From the NCBI GenBank assembly GCA_040112665.1, contig CP157796.1, forward strand, positions 1,304,813 to 1,368,812: a stretch of DNA of 64,000 bases, written 5' to 3'. This DNA is from Oceanicaulis sp. (lineage in GTDB: Bacteria; Pseudomonadota; Alphaproteobacteria; Caulobacterales; Maricaulaceae). The notes beneath the pieces were generated by a model. It saw nothing but the letters and a program-made list of their open reading frames with translations. It had not been told where the DNA came from and did no database searches. Shown here in pieces: positions 54,567-63,999 of the stretch (within the stretch, counting starts at the first letter, position 1; every line of letters starts with the position of its first letter). The position numbers and the translations under genes are program-made.

Positions 54567-55331
54567 CTAATCCGCCTCGGCCAGCATGGCGGCGAAGCGG
54601 GCGAGCGCCCGGGCCTCGCCTTCGGGGTCGTAAGCCATGCGCGGGTCGAAGCGGTGGGTGTCGCTGTCGAAGGCGTGGGTGAGGCCCGGTTCTTCGACGA
54701 TGTCGATCCGGCTGCCTTCCGCGCTGCGGCGCTCGGCCAGCTTGCGGCAGTCGCCCGGCGGGGCGATCACGTCCCGGCCTGCGAGCAGCATCGTCACCGG
54801 GAAGGGATCGCCGATCGGGTCGCGGTCGGCGGCGATGATGCCGCCGCAATAGGGGTAGAGGAGGAAGGCGGACTGAACGCCCGCAAACTCGCGCTCGGAA
54901 CCAGGCTTCGCCGCTTCAGCCATCGCGTCGAGGATCGTCCAGCCGCCATGGCTCCAGCCGATCAGGACGACTTCGGTCTCATCTAGCCGGTCGTTGGCCG
55001 CGACGAGATCGAGCGCGGCGAACACGTCCGCGGCGCGCTCCTGACCGCGCAGGGACAGCCCCGTGCAGACAAAACTCAGCGCCCCGGCCCGGCCGATGCC
55101 GCGCGCGGCGTGGCTGTCCACGATCACCGCCGCCCAGCCGTTCTCGAGCGCGGTCTCCGCGTAGGTGTCCTGCACCGCCTGCACGCCGCCGCAGCCCGAG
55201 ATCATCACCGCGGCGGGAACCGGGCCGTCCGCGCCCTCGGGCAGGCGGATCTCGGTATGCGCGGGTATGTCCTGCGCGCTGGCGCAGGCGGACAGGGCCG
55301 TCGCGGCCAGGGCGGCGAGGGCTGTGCGCAT
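54567..55331 (-). CDS. dienelactone hydrolase-like lipoprotein
   Basis: A 254-residue alpha/beta hydrolase with lipoprotein signal ('LSAC', Cys16). 'ISGCGGVQAV', 'AAVIVDSHAARGI', nucleophile elbow 'GWSHGGWTILD' (Ser127), 'YPYCGG', 'LAGRDVIAPPGDCRKL' and 'THAFDSDTHRF' (His) form the active site. It is paralogous to the membrane-anchored hydrolase at 8524-9399. Its ATG overlaps the purH stop by one base (TGATG), so the two are an operon. Substrate unknown. Confidence 0.84.
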   Translation of the reverse strand: MRTALAALAATALSACASAQDIPAHTEIRLPEGADGPVPAAVMISGCGGVQAVQDTYAETALENGWAAVIVDSHAARGIGRAGALSFVCTGLSLRGQERAADVFAALDLVAANDRLDETEVVLIGWSHGGWTILDAMAEAAKPGSEREFAGVQSAFLLYPYCGGIIAADRDPIGDPFPVTMLLAGRDVIAPPGDCRKLAERRSAEGSRIDIVEEPGLTHAFDSDTHRFDPRMAYDPEGEARALARFAAMLAEAD

Positions 55332-56926
55332 CAGTGCCTGAAATGGCGCATGCCGGTGAAGATCATGGCGATACCCGCCTCGTTCGCCGCCTCGATCACC
55401 TCGGTGTCGCGCACCGAGCCGCCGGGCTGGATGACGCAGCGCGCGCCCGCCGCGATGGCTTCCTTCAGCCCGTCGGCGAAGGGGAAGAAGGCGTCGGACG
55501 CCAGCGCCGCGCCCTTGGTGCGCGGAGCGTCCCAGCCGTTTTCCTGCGCGGCGTCCTCGGCCTTGCGGGCGGCCAGGCGCACCGCCTCGACCCGGCTGGT
55601 CTGGCCCATGCCGACCCCGGCGGTCGAGCCGCCCTTGGCGAAGACGATGGCGTTCGATTTCACATGCTTGACGATGCGCCAGGCGAAGAGGAGGTCGGCC
55701 ATCTCGTCCTCGTCGGGCTGACGCTCGGTGACGACCTTGAGGTCCTGGCTGCGGACGTGGCCGGCGTCGCGCTCCTGCACAAGAAGCCCGCCGGAGACCG
55801 ATTTCACAGTCCAGCCCGGCTGGCGGGGATCGGGCAGGCCGCCGGTCAGCAGCACGCGCACGTTCTTCTTCGCCGACAGTATGTCGAGCGCGGCCTGATC
55901 GGCCTCGGGCGCGACCACCACTTCTGTGAAGATCTTCGTGATCTGGTCGGCGGTCTCCGCGTCGATCTTGCGGTTGAACGCGGCGATGCCGCCGAACGCG
56001 CTCACCGGATCGCCGGAGAAGGCGCGCTCATAGGCCGTGGCGAGGTCGGCCGCGACCGCCGCGCCGCACGGATTGGCGTGCTTGATGATGGCGCAGGCCG
56101 CGCTCTCCTCGGAGTCGAACTCGCTGACCAGTTCGAACGCCGCGTCGGCGTCGGCGATATTGTTGAAGCTCAGCTCCTTGCCCTGCACCTGACGGGCCGA
56201 GGCGACGCCGGGGCGCGCTTCGGTGGTCTGATAGAGCGCGGCGTCCTGATGGGGGTTCTCGCCGTATCTCAGCTTCTGAAGGCGCGGGCCGCCCACGGCG
56301 AACCAGCTGCGCGCGGGCTTTTCCACTTCAGGGTCCAGCCGGGCGGCGATCGCCGCGTCATAGGCCGCGGTGCGCGCGAACGCCTTGGCGGCGAGATGGC
56401 GGCGGGTCTCCAGCGTGGTGCAGCCCTCATGGGCGTCGATGTTTTCCAGCACCTTGTCGAGATCGCGCATGTCGCAGCACACCGCCACGAAGCGGTGGTT
56501 CTTCGCCGCGGCGCGGATCATCGCCGGCCCGCCCACGTCGATCTTCTCGATGCAGGCCTCGATCCCCGCGCCCGAGCGCGAGGTCTCCTCGAACGGGTAG
56601 AGATTGACCATCAGCACGTCGATCTCGGGAATGCCGTGCTCGGCCATGGAGGCCAGATCGTCCTCGCGGTCGCGCCGGGCCAGCAGCCCGCCATGCACGC
56701 GCGGATGCAGCGTCTTCACCCGTCCGTCCATCATCTCGGGAAAGCCGGTGACTTCTGAGACGTCTTTCGCTTCCAGCCCGGCATCGCGCAGGGCCTGCAG
56801 CGTGCCGCCGGTGGACAGAAGCTCGACGCCGGCCGCGGCCAGCTTGCGGGCGCGTTCGGCCAGGCCCTGCTTGTCGGACACCGAAATCAGGGCGCGGCGG
56901 ACCGGCGCGAGGTGAAGGTCTTCCAT
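55331..56926 (-). CDS. purH: bifunctional AICAR formyltransferase / IMP cyclohydrolase
   Basis: PurH (531 residues), which performs the last two steps of purine synthesis. N-terminal MGS-like IMP cyclohydrolase domain ('[19 protein letters not shown]', '[23 protein letters not shown]'), C-terminal AICAR transformylase ('[14 protein letters not shown]', '[12 protein letters not shown]', '[30 protein letters not shown]'). Transcribed leftwards from the heparinase-like gene, with 95 bases between. No purine riboswitch is evident upstream. Confidence 0.97.
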   Translation of the reverse strand: MEDLHLAPVRRALISVSDKQGLAERARKLAAAGVELLSTGGTLQALRDAGLEAKDVSEVTGFPEMMDGRVKTLHPRVHGGLLARRDREDDLASMAEHGIPEIDVLMVNLYPFEETSRSGAGIEACIEKIDVGGPAMIRAAAKNHRFVAVCCDMRDLDKVLENIDAHEGCTTLETRRHLAAKAFARTAAYDAAIAARLDPEVEKPARSWFAVGGPRLQKLRYGENPHQDAALYQTTEARPGVASARQVQGKELSFNNIADADAAFELVSEFDSEESAACAIIKHANPCGAAVAADLATAYERAFSGDPVSAFGGIAAFNRKIDAETADQITKIFTEVVVAPEADQAALDILSAKKNVRVLLTGGLPDPRQPGWTVKSVSGGLLVQERDAGHVRSQDLKVVTERQPDEDEMADLLFAWRIVKHVKSNAIVFAKGGSTAGVGMGQTSRVEAVRLAARKAEDAAQENGWDAPRTKGAALASDAFFPFADGLKEAIAAGARCVIQPGGSVRDTEVIEAANEAGIAMIFTGMRHFRH

Positions 56927-57021
56927 GAAACTGCAGGCCTTGGCTGAATAATCGAGGGGAGGCGCGCGCTTAGCACGGCCGCTGTGTCGGATGAAGCGCG
57001 CGGGCGCCGGACCGGTTCAGA

Positions 57022-58776
57022 TTATCCCGCAGCGCCGACCCGGCCAAGCCGCTGGAAGGCCCAGCGCACGCGGTTGGGCGGTCGCTCGCCGCCGCCGAAG
57101 GGCTCGGCCTCGCCGACGATCACCAGCTGGGTGGAGCGCTTGGGCGGCGCGCCGGCGGCCAGATAGACGCTGCGTTCGAGCCTGACCGGCCCGCCGTCGG
57201 TCCTGAACCGCCAGCCGTCGCCGTTGGCCAGCACGAGAAGCGCGCTCATCGAATCGCGCGACAGCGAGGCGCGCACGTCAGGATGCAGGTGAAAGCGGAT
57301 GGCGTAGCGCAGCCGCTTTTCAGGATCGTCCGGCGCGCCGTCCTCGACCGGGCGGAACAGCCCGTCCTCGCCCCTGAGATCGCCGCCGTCGACGGCCAGG
57401 AACAGCCGCCGCCTCAGGCTCAGCCCGTAAGGCTTGCGATAGCCGTCATGGCTGGCCTCCAGCCAGACGCCGAGATCTTCCTCGTTGCGGCGGACCTTCA
57501 CCGGGTCGGGGCCGTGCGCCACGCGCGGGCCCAGAAGATCGCGCCGCCAGCCCGCGCCGATAAGGCGCGAGGCGCTGGTTTCTTCAAGCGTCAGCGCCGA
57601 GTGCGCCGCAGTCGCGCGGACCGCTTCGCGCCAGGGCGAGGGCTGATCGGCCGACCAGCCGCAATTGACCACGACCCGGCCGCCGGGCGCTGCGAATTCA
57701 AAGGCGAGCGCGCTGGCGTGATAATCCGCTGCGTGCATGCCGGGCGGCGGGCCGGCCGCGTCCAGAATCACGATCGCGCCGCCGGCCTCGGCCCGGTGAT
57801 AGCCCGAGTGCGGCGCGACGTTGAAGCCGGCCTTGGCCTTCTTGGCGACGCCGAGATGGTCGAGCGCGGCTTCGACCGCGCGGATCGGGCCTTCCCCGCC
57901 GCCGTGAAAGCCTGCGAGCGCGCCGCCGGGCAGACGGGCGAAGCGCACGAAGCCGGCGATCCGGTCCATGGCGCGGCGCACGCTCTGGGGCAGTTCCAGA
58001 CCCGCCGAAGCGGCGGTCCGGTCGAGCTCGGTCAGCGCGACGAGGATCTCTGCGGCGGCTTCGGGGTTGCGGCTGACATGGCCGCCGTCGGGCAGGATCT
58101 GCGCGTCCAGGGCCGCCGCGAGCTGCGCGCCCGCCTTCACCGCCGTGCGCGGGGGCAGCCCCAGGCACAGCACCGCCAGCGCCAGGCTGATCGCAGCGTC
58201 CAGCCGCGTGCGGTCGGGTTCGACCACGGGCAGGGCGCGCGCGAGCCGGCGCGACTGCCGGGCCAGGGCGCGCAGGCGCACCGGGCCGTCCTCGCCGGAA
58301 AACAGCGCCTCTCCGGCCAGCAGCCAGGCGCGGACCCGGCCTTCGAGCACGCGCGGCTCCCAGGAAAACCAGTTCCAGCCGCCGAACCGGTCGATCCAGT
58401 CGTCGACCAGCGCGCGGGCGCGCTCGGTCGCTTCGGGGTCGTCCAGCGCCAGAAGATCGGCGAGCCAGCCGAACCGGTGCAGCGTCTCGGCGAAGCGGCG
58501 CGAAGGGGCGGGCCGGTCCCAGACGCTTTCGCCGGGCTCGACCTGAAGGCTCTCTCCGCACAGTGCGAAGCGTCCGGCCAGGATCGCCGCGCCGCGCGCC
58601 TTGTCGCCCTTGATCAGAGGTTCGGGTGTGGCGGCCAGCGCGTCGGGGGCAGGGCCCGACAGGGCGGGCATGCGATAGACCGCCAGCGCGTTTGCGATGT
58701 CCGAGCTTTCACGGCGGATCCGCCGGGCCGCAGCCGCGGCCAGGTCCGCCGCCGTCACGTGCCGCCCCGCCGCCAC
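57022..58776 (-). CDS. heparinase II/III family protein
   Basis: A 584-residue protein with an alpha-alpha toroid N-terminal half ('FAETLHRFGWLADLLALDDPEATERAR', 'NWFSWEPRVLEGRVRAWLLAGEALF', 'LPDGGHVSRNPEAAAEILVALTEL') and a beta-sandwich C-terminal half ('GYHRAEAGGAIVILDAAGPPPGMHAADYHASALAFEFAAPGGRVVVNCGW', 'AHSALTLEE'). It probably cleaves an acidic polysaccharide or an envelope glycan; no signal peptide is seen. GTG start 58776 has GAGGAGG and lies 3 bases after rpe's stop, so it is cotranscribed with rpe. This gene often sits between rpe and purH in alphaproteobacteria. Confidence 0.88.
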   Translation of the reverse strand: MAAGRHVTAADLAAAAARRIRRESSDIANALAVYRMPALSGPAPDALAATPEPLIKGDKARGAAILAGRFALCGESLQVEPGESVWDRPAPSRRFAETLHRFGWLADLLALDDPEATERARALVDDWIDRFGGWNWFSWEPRVLEGRVRAWLLAGEALFSGEDGPVRLRALARQSRRLARALPVVEPDRTRLDAAISLALAVLCLGLPPRTAVKAGAQLAAALDAQILPDGGHVSRNPEAAAEILVALTELDRTAASAGLELPQSVRRAMDRIAGFVRFARLPGGALAGFHGGGEGPIRAVEAALDHLGVAKKAKAGFNVAPHSGYHRAEAGGAIVILDAAGPPPGMHAADYHASALAFEFAAPGGRVVVNCGWSADQPSPWREAVRATAAHSALTLEETSASRLIGAGWRRDLLGPRVAHGPDPVKVRRNEEDLGVWLEASHDGYRKPYGLSLRRRLFLAVDGGDLRGEDGLFRPVEDGAPDDPEKRLRYAIRFHLHPDVRASLSRDSMSALLVLANGDGWRFRTDGGPVRLERSVYLAAGAPPKRSTQLVIVGEAEPFGGGERPPNRVRWAFQRLGRVGAAG

Positions 58777-58779
58777 CGG

Positions 58780-59442
58780 TCAGCCTCCTCGCAAGGAAGC
58801 GATATTGGCGGCGTAGGCGTCCGGCCCGCCCTTGAAGACCGCCGAGCCCGCGACCAGCGCGTCCGCGCCCGCCTCGCGGCAGGCTTTGGCGGTTTCGGGG
58901 TTCACCCCGCCGTCGACCTCGATCTTCGTGGCGAGGCCGCGGGAATCGATCATCTGGCGCAGCGCCTCGATCTTGCGAAGCTGGCCGGTGATGAAGCTCT
59001 GCCCGCCGAAGCCGGGATTGACGCTCATGATCAGCACCAGATCGAGCTCGTCGAGCACATGGTCGATGCTTTCAAGCCCGGTGCCGGGATTGAGCGCCGC
59101 GCCGGCCTTCGCCCCGTTCGCCTTGATGGTCTGGACTGTGCGGTGAAAATGCGGTCCCGCCTCGGGATGGGCGGTGATCAGATCGGCGCCAGCCTGGGCG
59201 AAATCGGCGATATAGGCGTCGACCGGGCTGATCATCAGGTGCACGTCGAAGGGCTTTTTCGACCAGGGCCGGATCGCTTTGACGACGTTCGGGCCGATGG
59301 TCAGGTTCGGCACGAAATGGCCGTCCATCACGTCGACATGGATCCAGTCCGCCCCCGCCTCGTCGACGGCTTTCACCTCCTCGCCCAGCCGCGCGAAGTC
59401 CGCAGACAGAATCGAAGGCGAGATGATCACCGGATCAGGCAT
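58780..59442 (-). CDS. rpe: ribulose-phosphate 3-epimerase
   Basis: Rpe (220 residues), a TIM-barrel metalloenzyme that interconverts ribulose-5-phosphate and xylulose-5-phosphate. Visible: '[16 protein letters not shown]', '[19 protein letters not shown]' (His, Asp), 'DVHLMISP', '[10 protein letters not shown]' and '[12 protein letters not shown]' with the second Asp. ATG 59442 begins the conserved domain; the longer frame at 59478 adds 12 nonconserved residues. It lies between rsmB and the heparinase-like gene in the same direction. Confidence 0.96.
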   Translation of the reverse strand: MPDPVIISPSILSADFARLGEEVKAVDEAGADWIHVDVMDGHFVPNLTIGPNVVKAIRPWSKKPFDVHLMISPVDAYIADFAQAGADLITAHPEAGPHFHRTVQTIKANGAKAGAALNPGTGLESIDHVLDELDLVLIMSVNPGFGGQSFITGQLRKIEALRQMIDSRGLATKIEVDGGVNPETAKACREAGADALVAGSAVFKGGPDAYAANIASLRGG

Positions 59443-59513
59443 GTCCAATCGGATACCAGCGGGTCCGGACCGGGGCAAGGACGCGCTGCGGCGTCAGGTG
59501 AACGCAAGGTTCA

Positions 59514-60851
59514 TCACCGGGCCGGCTTGACGATCCGGGCGATGAAGAAGCCGTCGAGCCCGCCTTTGTCGGCCCACATGTCAGGACGGGTGCGCACTGC
59601 GCCCTCGGCGGTGATCGCCTCTTCCAGCTCCGGCATTTCTTCGGGGCGGACCGGGTCGAGCCGGGCCTCGGGGGTGCGTTTCAGGAAGGCGGCGATCTGG
59701 TCCTCGCCTTCTTCGGGTTCGAGCGAGCAGACGCAGTAGACGAGCCGCCCGCCGGTTTTCAGCATGGCGTAGGCCGCGTCCAGAAGCCTGGACTGGATGG
59801 GCCCCAGCGAGGCCACGTCGCCGGGCTGCTTGGCGTAGACCGCATCGGGGCGGCGGCGCAGCGTGCCCGTCGCCGTGCACGGCGCGTCCAGCAGCACCGC
59901 GTCCAGCGGCGCTTCGGGCGTCCACTCGGCTGCGTCGGCGGCGGCGATCTGGGCGCTCAGGCCCGCCCGCGCGAGATTGTCTTCCAGCCGTTTCAGGCGC
60001 TTGGGCGAGGCGTCGACCGCGATGGTCTGCGCGCCGCTCGCAGCGATCTGCATCGTCTTGCCGCCCGGCGCAGCGCAGAGATCGGCGATGGTTTCTCCGC
60101 GCCTGGGCGCGAGCAGGCGCGCGGGCAGGGCGGCGGCGGCGTCCTGCACCCACCAGTCCCCGGTGGCGTAGCCGGGCAGGTCCTCGACCGCGCCGATGGT
60201 CTGCCGCCTCACCGTGCCGCCGGGCAGCACCGCCCCGCCGATCGCGTCGGCGAGCTGGTTCGCATCCACGCCGGGCTTCAGCGTCAGATCGAGCGGGGGC
60301 GGGCCGGAGCGGGCCGCCGTCATCGCCCGCGCCGTGTCCTCGCCCCAGGCGTCGACCCAGCGTTCGGCCCACCATTGCGGCAGATCATCCAGCGGATCTG
60401 AGCCCTTGAACGCGCCCCGGCCCTTCTCGCCGACCCGGCGCAGCACCGCGTTCGCCAGGTTCTTGAACCTTCGGCTCTCCGGCGAGGCGTCCATCACCGA
60501 GACCCAGGCGTCGACCGCGGCGTGCGGCGGCGTATCGAGGATCAGCCGCTCGGCCGCGCCCAGAAGCAGGATCAGCCGGGCGCTGAACGCCTTTTCCGGA
60601 AGCGGCTTGTCTAAAAGCACGTCCAGGGCCGCCTGCAGCGCGCCCGCACGCCGGATCGCCGCGGTGGTCACGGCGCGGGCGAAGGCGCGGTCGCGGGCGT
60701 CGAGGCGCTTGAAGGAGGGCCGCCCCGAAAGCGCGGCCTCCAGCGTCTGGCCCTTGCCGACCACGCCGGCGAGCGCGGCCAGCGCGACCTGGCGGGCGGG
60801 ATGAAGCGAGCGGTTGGCGTGAGGCCGGGTGTGTTCGGGCTTTGCAGACAT
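59514..60851 (-). CDS. rsmB: 16S rRNA m5C967 methyltransferase (RsmB/NOP family)
   Basis: A 445-residue RsmB-like enzyme: N-terminal NusB-like RNA-binding domain ('ARQVALAALAGVVGKGQTLEAAL', 'AAVDAWVSVMDA'), then a class I SAM methyltransferase with 'DLCAAPGGKTMQIA' (motif I) and the two catalytic Cys in 'LLDAPCTATGTLRRRPDAVY' and 'YCVCSLEPEEGEDQI'. It methylates cytosine in 16S rRNA. Transcribed just before rpe. Confidence 0.92.
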   Translation of the reverse strand: MSAKPEHTRPHANRSLHPARQVALAALAGVVGKGQTLEAALSGRPSFKRLDARDRAFARAVTTAAIRRAGALQAALDVLLDKPLPEKAFSARLILLLGAAERLILDTPPHAAVDAWVSVMDASPESRRFKNLANAVLRRVGEKGRGAFKGSDPLDDLPQWWAERWVDAWGEDTARAMTAARSGPPPLDLTLKPGVDANQLADAIGGAVLPGGTVRRQTIGAVEDLPGYATGDWWVQDAAAALPARLLAPRRGETIADLCAAPGGKTMQIAASGAQTIAVDASPKRLKRLEDNLARAGLSAQIAAADAAEWTPEAPLDAVLLDAPCTATGTLRRRPDAVYAKQPGDVASLGPIQSRLLDAAYAMLKTGGRLVYCVCSLEPEEGEDQIAAFLKRTPEARLDPVRPEEMPELEEAITAEGAVRTRPDMWADKGGLDGFFIARIVKPAR

Positions 60852-60892
60852 GGTCGCCGCGTTAGCACGGCCCCGCCTGCCCGCGCCAGCGC

Positions 60893-61786
60893 TCAGAGCT
60901 TCGCCGCGGGAAGCGTCGCGGTGTCCACCAGCCCGTCGAGCGGGGCGGATTCGGCCTCTTCCTTGGGCCGCAACAAATAGAATTCCGCTGCGTACCAGCC
61001 GGACTCCTCAAGCGCGGTGGCGTCCCGGCCGATCTCGGCGAGCCGGCCGAGCGCGCCGTCGCGCTCCTTCGGGCCGGTGAAGCGGCGCTGCGGGAAGACC
61101 CGGCCTTCGAGCTTCTCGGCCACATAGCCGCGCGAGGTCATCGCCCGGGCGATCGGCGTGATGTCGAACTGGCGCAGACAGAAGCTCGCGATCCAGGGCC
61201 GCGCCTGCGCGGCGTCGGCCAGGGTCTGGAAGGTCTTCTCTGTCACATAGCCGATCGCGCCTGTGGAGATGACGAGGTCTGCGCCCCCGAGCCCGCTCCA
61301 GCCCTGCGGCAGCGGCTCGCCGGCTTCGAGATTGGTGCTGAGCCCGCAATCGAGCAGACCCGTGCGCACCGCGTAGTCGATCGCCGGAGCGGCGCTGTCG
61401 AGACCCGTGAAGACGAGATCGTTGATCACCGGCCGGCTCGCAAACCAGTTCCGGTCGCGCTCGAGGACCTCGTCCGAACTCAGCCCCTCGGCGGCGAAGG
61501 CGGCGTAGCGCGCTTCGAGCTCGCTGAGACTGAGCCCGTATTTTTGCAGCGCCGCATTGATGCCGTACGAGCATCCAACGTCGATCACACGCAGCCGGTG
61601 GGCGCCGCGCTGCTTGCGGTAGGCCTTGTAAATCGAGCTGAAGACCTGATACGCCGATTCCGGGATCACATAGCCGTGACGGCGCAATGTATTGAAGTAT
61701 TTACGCGGGTCTGGCGCGCTATAAATCGCGTTAAAGTCAGACTTCCCGGTCTTGTCTAGAGTCTCGGGCGCGCTTCCGTCCGGCAT
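60893..61786 (-). CDS. class I SAM-dependent methyltransferase-like protein
   Basis: A 297-residue protein with a SAM-binding Rossmann motif in 'RVIDVGCSYGINAALQKYGLS', a later 'DLVISTGAIGYVTEKTFQTL' and a variable C-terminal part 'FPQRRFTGPKERDGALGRLAEIGRDATALEESGWYAAEFYLLRP'. Substrate unknown; the 'YSAPDPRKYFNTLRRHGYVIPESAYQVF' lead may bind an acyl or peptide. Transcribed on the minus strand from its own ATG, between the fabI terminator and rsmB. Confidence 0.75.
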   Translation of the reverse strand: MPDGSAPETLDKTGKSDFNAIYSAPDPRKYFNTLRRHGYVIPESAYQVFSSIYKAYRKQRGAHRLRVIDVGCSYGINAALQKYGLSLSELEARYAAFAAEGLSSDEVLERDRNWFASRPVINDLVFTGLDSAAPAIDYAVRTGLLDCGLSTNLEAGEPLPQGWSGLGGADLVISTGAIGYVTEKTFQTLADAAQARPWIASFCLRQFDITPIARAMTSRGYVAEKLEGRVFPQRRFTGPKERDGALGRLAEIGRDATALEESGWYAAEFYLLRPKEEAESAPLDGLVDTATLPAAKL

Positions 61787-61956
61787 GACACTTTCCTGAC
61801 AATCGGCTGAGTTGACCTTCGGGTCCTAGCAGCCCCGATGCGGCGCCGCAAGGACTGATTAAGCATTTGCGAATACCGCACATTTTCCGGAGCGCTTGAC
61901 GCAATTCGACCGTTTCTAAACTCCAGGACGCCGGCGAGGTTCCGCCGCGGTAACAA

Positions 61957-61987
61957 AAAAACCCCGCGGCTTACACCGCGGGGTTTT
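61957..61987 (-). terminator. intrinsic terminator of fabI
   Basis: CCCCGCGG (61962-61969) and CCGCGGGG (61976-61983) pair across a loop CTTACA. Flanking A6 and T4 tracts give a full U-run on the minus strand after the stem. It lies 25 bases after the fabI stop. Confidence 0.88.
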
Positions 61988-62008
61988 CCGTCCGGTCTGA
62001 CGGCGGCG

Positions 62009-62836
62009 TCAGTCTTCGGCGATGTCCGGCACGGCGACGGCGTGGAAGCCCGCGTCCACGTGCAGCACTTCACCGGTGCACGACTTGCCCAGATCGCTGA
62101 GCAGGTAAAGCGCCGCGCCGGCGACGCCTTCCATCGTGGTGTCCTCTTTCAGCATCGACCAGTCCTTGCCGGTCTTCATCAGCGTGCGGCCGCCGGAAAT
62201 GCCGGCCATGGCCAGGGTGCGCATCGGACCAGCCGAGATCGCGTTCACCCGGATCCCGGCCGGGCCGAGATCGCGCGCGACATAGCGGGTGGAGGCTTCC
62301 AGCGCGGCCTTGGCCACGCCCATCACGTTATAGTTCGGCACGACCCGCTCTGCGCCGAGATAGGTCATGCACACGATCGACCCGCCGCCCTCTTCACGGC
62401 TGGGCATCAGTTCGCTGGCCCGGCGCGAGGCGTCCACGAAGGAGAACGCGGAGATGTCCATCGCCCGCTTGAAGCCTTCGCGCGTCGTGTTGTGGGTGAA
62501 GCTGCCCTGCAGCTCTTCCTTGCCGGCGAACGCGATGGCGTGGACCAGGAAGTCGAGCTTGCCCCACTTGTCCTTGATGGTCTCAAAGCAGGCGTCCATC
62601 GAGGCGTCGTCGCTGACGTCGGCGGTCACCATGAAAGGCTCGCCGGGAAGGCTCTCCACCAGCGGACGGACCCGCTTCTCCAGCGCCTCGTCCTGATAGG
62701 AGAAGGCCAGCTCGGCGCCCTGGGCGGCCAGCTGCCGGGCGATGCCCCAGGCGATGGAGTTCTTGTTCGCGACGCCCATGACGAGGCCGCGCTTGCCCTT
62801 CATCAGTTCGCCGGCCGGAAACTCAGTGTCGGACAA
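62009..62836 (-). CDS. fabI: enoyl-ACP reductase (NADH)
   Basis: FabI (275 residues), which reduces trans-2-enoyl-ACP in each cycle of fatty acid elongation. 'LMKGKRGLVMGVANKNSIAWGIA' is the NAD site, 'HAIAFAGKEEL' and 'YNVMGVAKAALEASTRYVARDLG' carry the Tyr-x6-Lys catalytic pair, and 'RVNAISAGPMRTLA' follows. The start is TTG 62836, preceded by AAGGGAGG, which yields 'MSDTEFPAGELMKGKRG', the usual alphaproteobacterial N-terminus; ATG 62803 would cut it. It is divergent from the desaturase at 63073. Confidence 0.95.
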   Translation of the reverse strand: MSDTEFPAGELMKGKRGLVMGVANKNSIAWGIARQLAAQGAELAFSYQDEALEKRVRPLVESLPGEPFMVTADVSDDASMDACFETIKDKWGKLDFLVHAIAFAGKEELQGSFTHNTTREGFKRAMDISAFSFVDASRRASELMPSREEGGGSIVCMTYLGAERVVPNYNVMGVAKAALEASTRYVARDLGPAGIRVNAISAGPMRTLAMAGISGGRTLMKTGKDWSMLKEDTTMEGVAGAALYLLSDLGKSCTGEVLHVDAGFHAVAVPDIAED

Positions 62837-63072
62837 TGCCGCCTCCCTTCGATCACGATGGCGCCGCTTTTCGCGCCGATAACCCGTTACGCCCGCAATA
62901 GCCCACAGGCCGGGCCCCGTCGAGGCGCCCGGGCGCGCGCTGCGAACAGGTCTCAACTGCGGCGTCTGGTCGCCGCCCGGCGCGCATCCGACCGTGGCAT
63001 GGTCGCGTTTACCTTTGAGGAAGGGGGACGCAGGAAACATCGCCCCCAACCACCGAGCGTTCGAGGACATCC

Positions 63073-63999
63073 ATGAAATCTGCTCCGCTTCCGCGGTCCC
63101 TCGCGATCCCCAAAAGCTGGAAGAATCTCGACTGGTCGAGCGTGTTCGCCGCCATCATCTACCCCGCCCTGGGGGTGCTGGGCCTGATCGTCGCGTTCAC
63201 GCTGGGCCTGGCGCTGGAAAGCCTGCAGCTTCACTGGTGGTACGCGCCGCTCGCTCTTGCGGTTGGCGCGGTCACGCTGGTGATCTGCAATATGGGCATC
63301 GGGGTGCTGCACCGGGTCTGGCACCACAAGGCCGGCGAGCTGCGCGGGCCAGCCCAGGTCATCACTGCGGTGAACTGCATCATCGCCATGCAGGGCAAGC
63401 TGAAGGACTGGGTGAACTACCACTCCCAGCACCATCGCCTGTCCGACAAGCCCGGCGACCCGCACAATCCCGGCGAGGGCAAGCTGTGGGCCTGGATGGG
63501 CTGGCTGTTATGGCGCGACCGCAACGACATGCAGCGCCCGCTGGCGATGTGGCTGCGCGACAATCCGGCGGTGCGCGCGATCGACGCCCATCACGGCAAG
63601 CTCGCCTTCCTGGTCCATCTGGTTATCCCGGCGGCGATTTACGCCGTGGTCGCCGCGACCGGCGGATCGATCCTCCTGACCTTCATCCTGCACGCGGCCG
63701 CAGTGACGGCGCGCGGGGTGCAGTTTCACGCCACCATCCTGGGCGTGAACGTGTTCGGCCATCTCAAGACCCCCGCCTGGGCGGACTATCTGCTGGCCGT
63801 GCTCACCGGCGGCGAGGCCTTCCACGACCACCATCACGACGAACCGGCCAGCGCCCTGCACCTGCCGCGCAAGGGGCTGCTGAACCGTCTGGTGGACTAT
63901 AACGGCACCACGCTCCTGATCTTCGAGAAGCTGCGCTGGGCGCGCGATCTGAAGATCGCCGAGCGCTTCGCCACGCCGCAGCTCGCCGCCCCGCGTTAG
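63073..63999 (+). CDS. fatty acid desaturase (delta-9 type)
   Basis: A 308-residue membrane desaturase with the three His boxes 'HRVWHH', 'HSQHH' and 'EAFHDHHH' that hold the di-iron site and four to six membrane helices. It introduces a cis double bond into acyl chains using O2, an aerobic path that complements FabA/FabB here. ATG 63073 is used, although no SD is strong. It is divergent from fabI, with a 236-base gap. It ends 1 base before the window end. Confidence 0.9.
   Translation: MKSAPLPRSLAIPKSWKNLDWSSVFAAIIYPALGVLGLIVAFTLGLALESLQLHWWYAPLALAVGAVTLVICNMGIGVLHRVWHHKAGELRGPAQVITAVNCIIAMQGKLKDWVNYHSQHHRLSDKPGDPHNPGEGKLWAWMGWLLWRDRNDMQRPLAMWLRDNPAVRAIDAHHGKLAFLVHLVIPAAIYAVVAATGGSILLTFILHAAAVTARGVQFHATILGVNVFGHLKTPAWADYLLAVLTGGEAFHDHHHDEPASALHLPRKGLLNRLVDYNGTTLLIFEKLRWARDLKIAERFATPQLAAPR

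Noticed and set aside
57283..59739. 818-codon plus-strand ORF opposite the heparinase-like and rpe genes
   Set aside because: Antisense shadow of conserved minus-strand genes; no SD and no domain.
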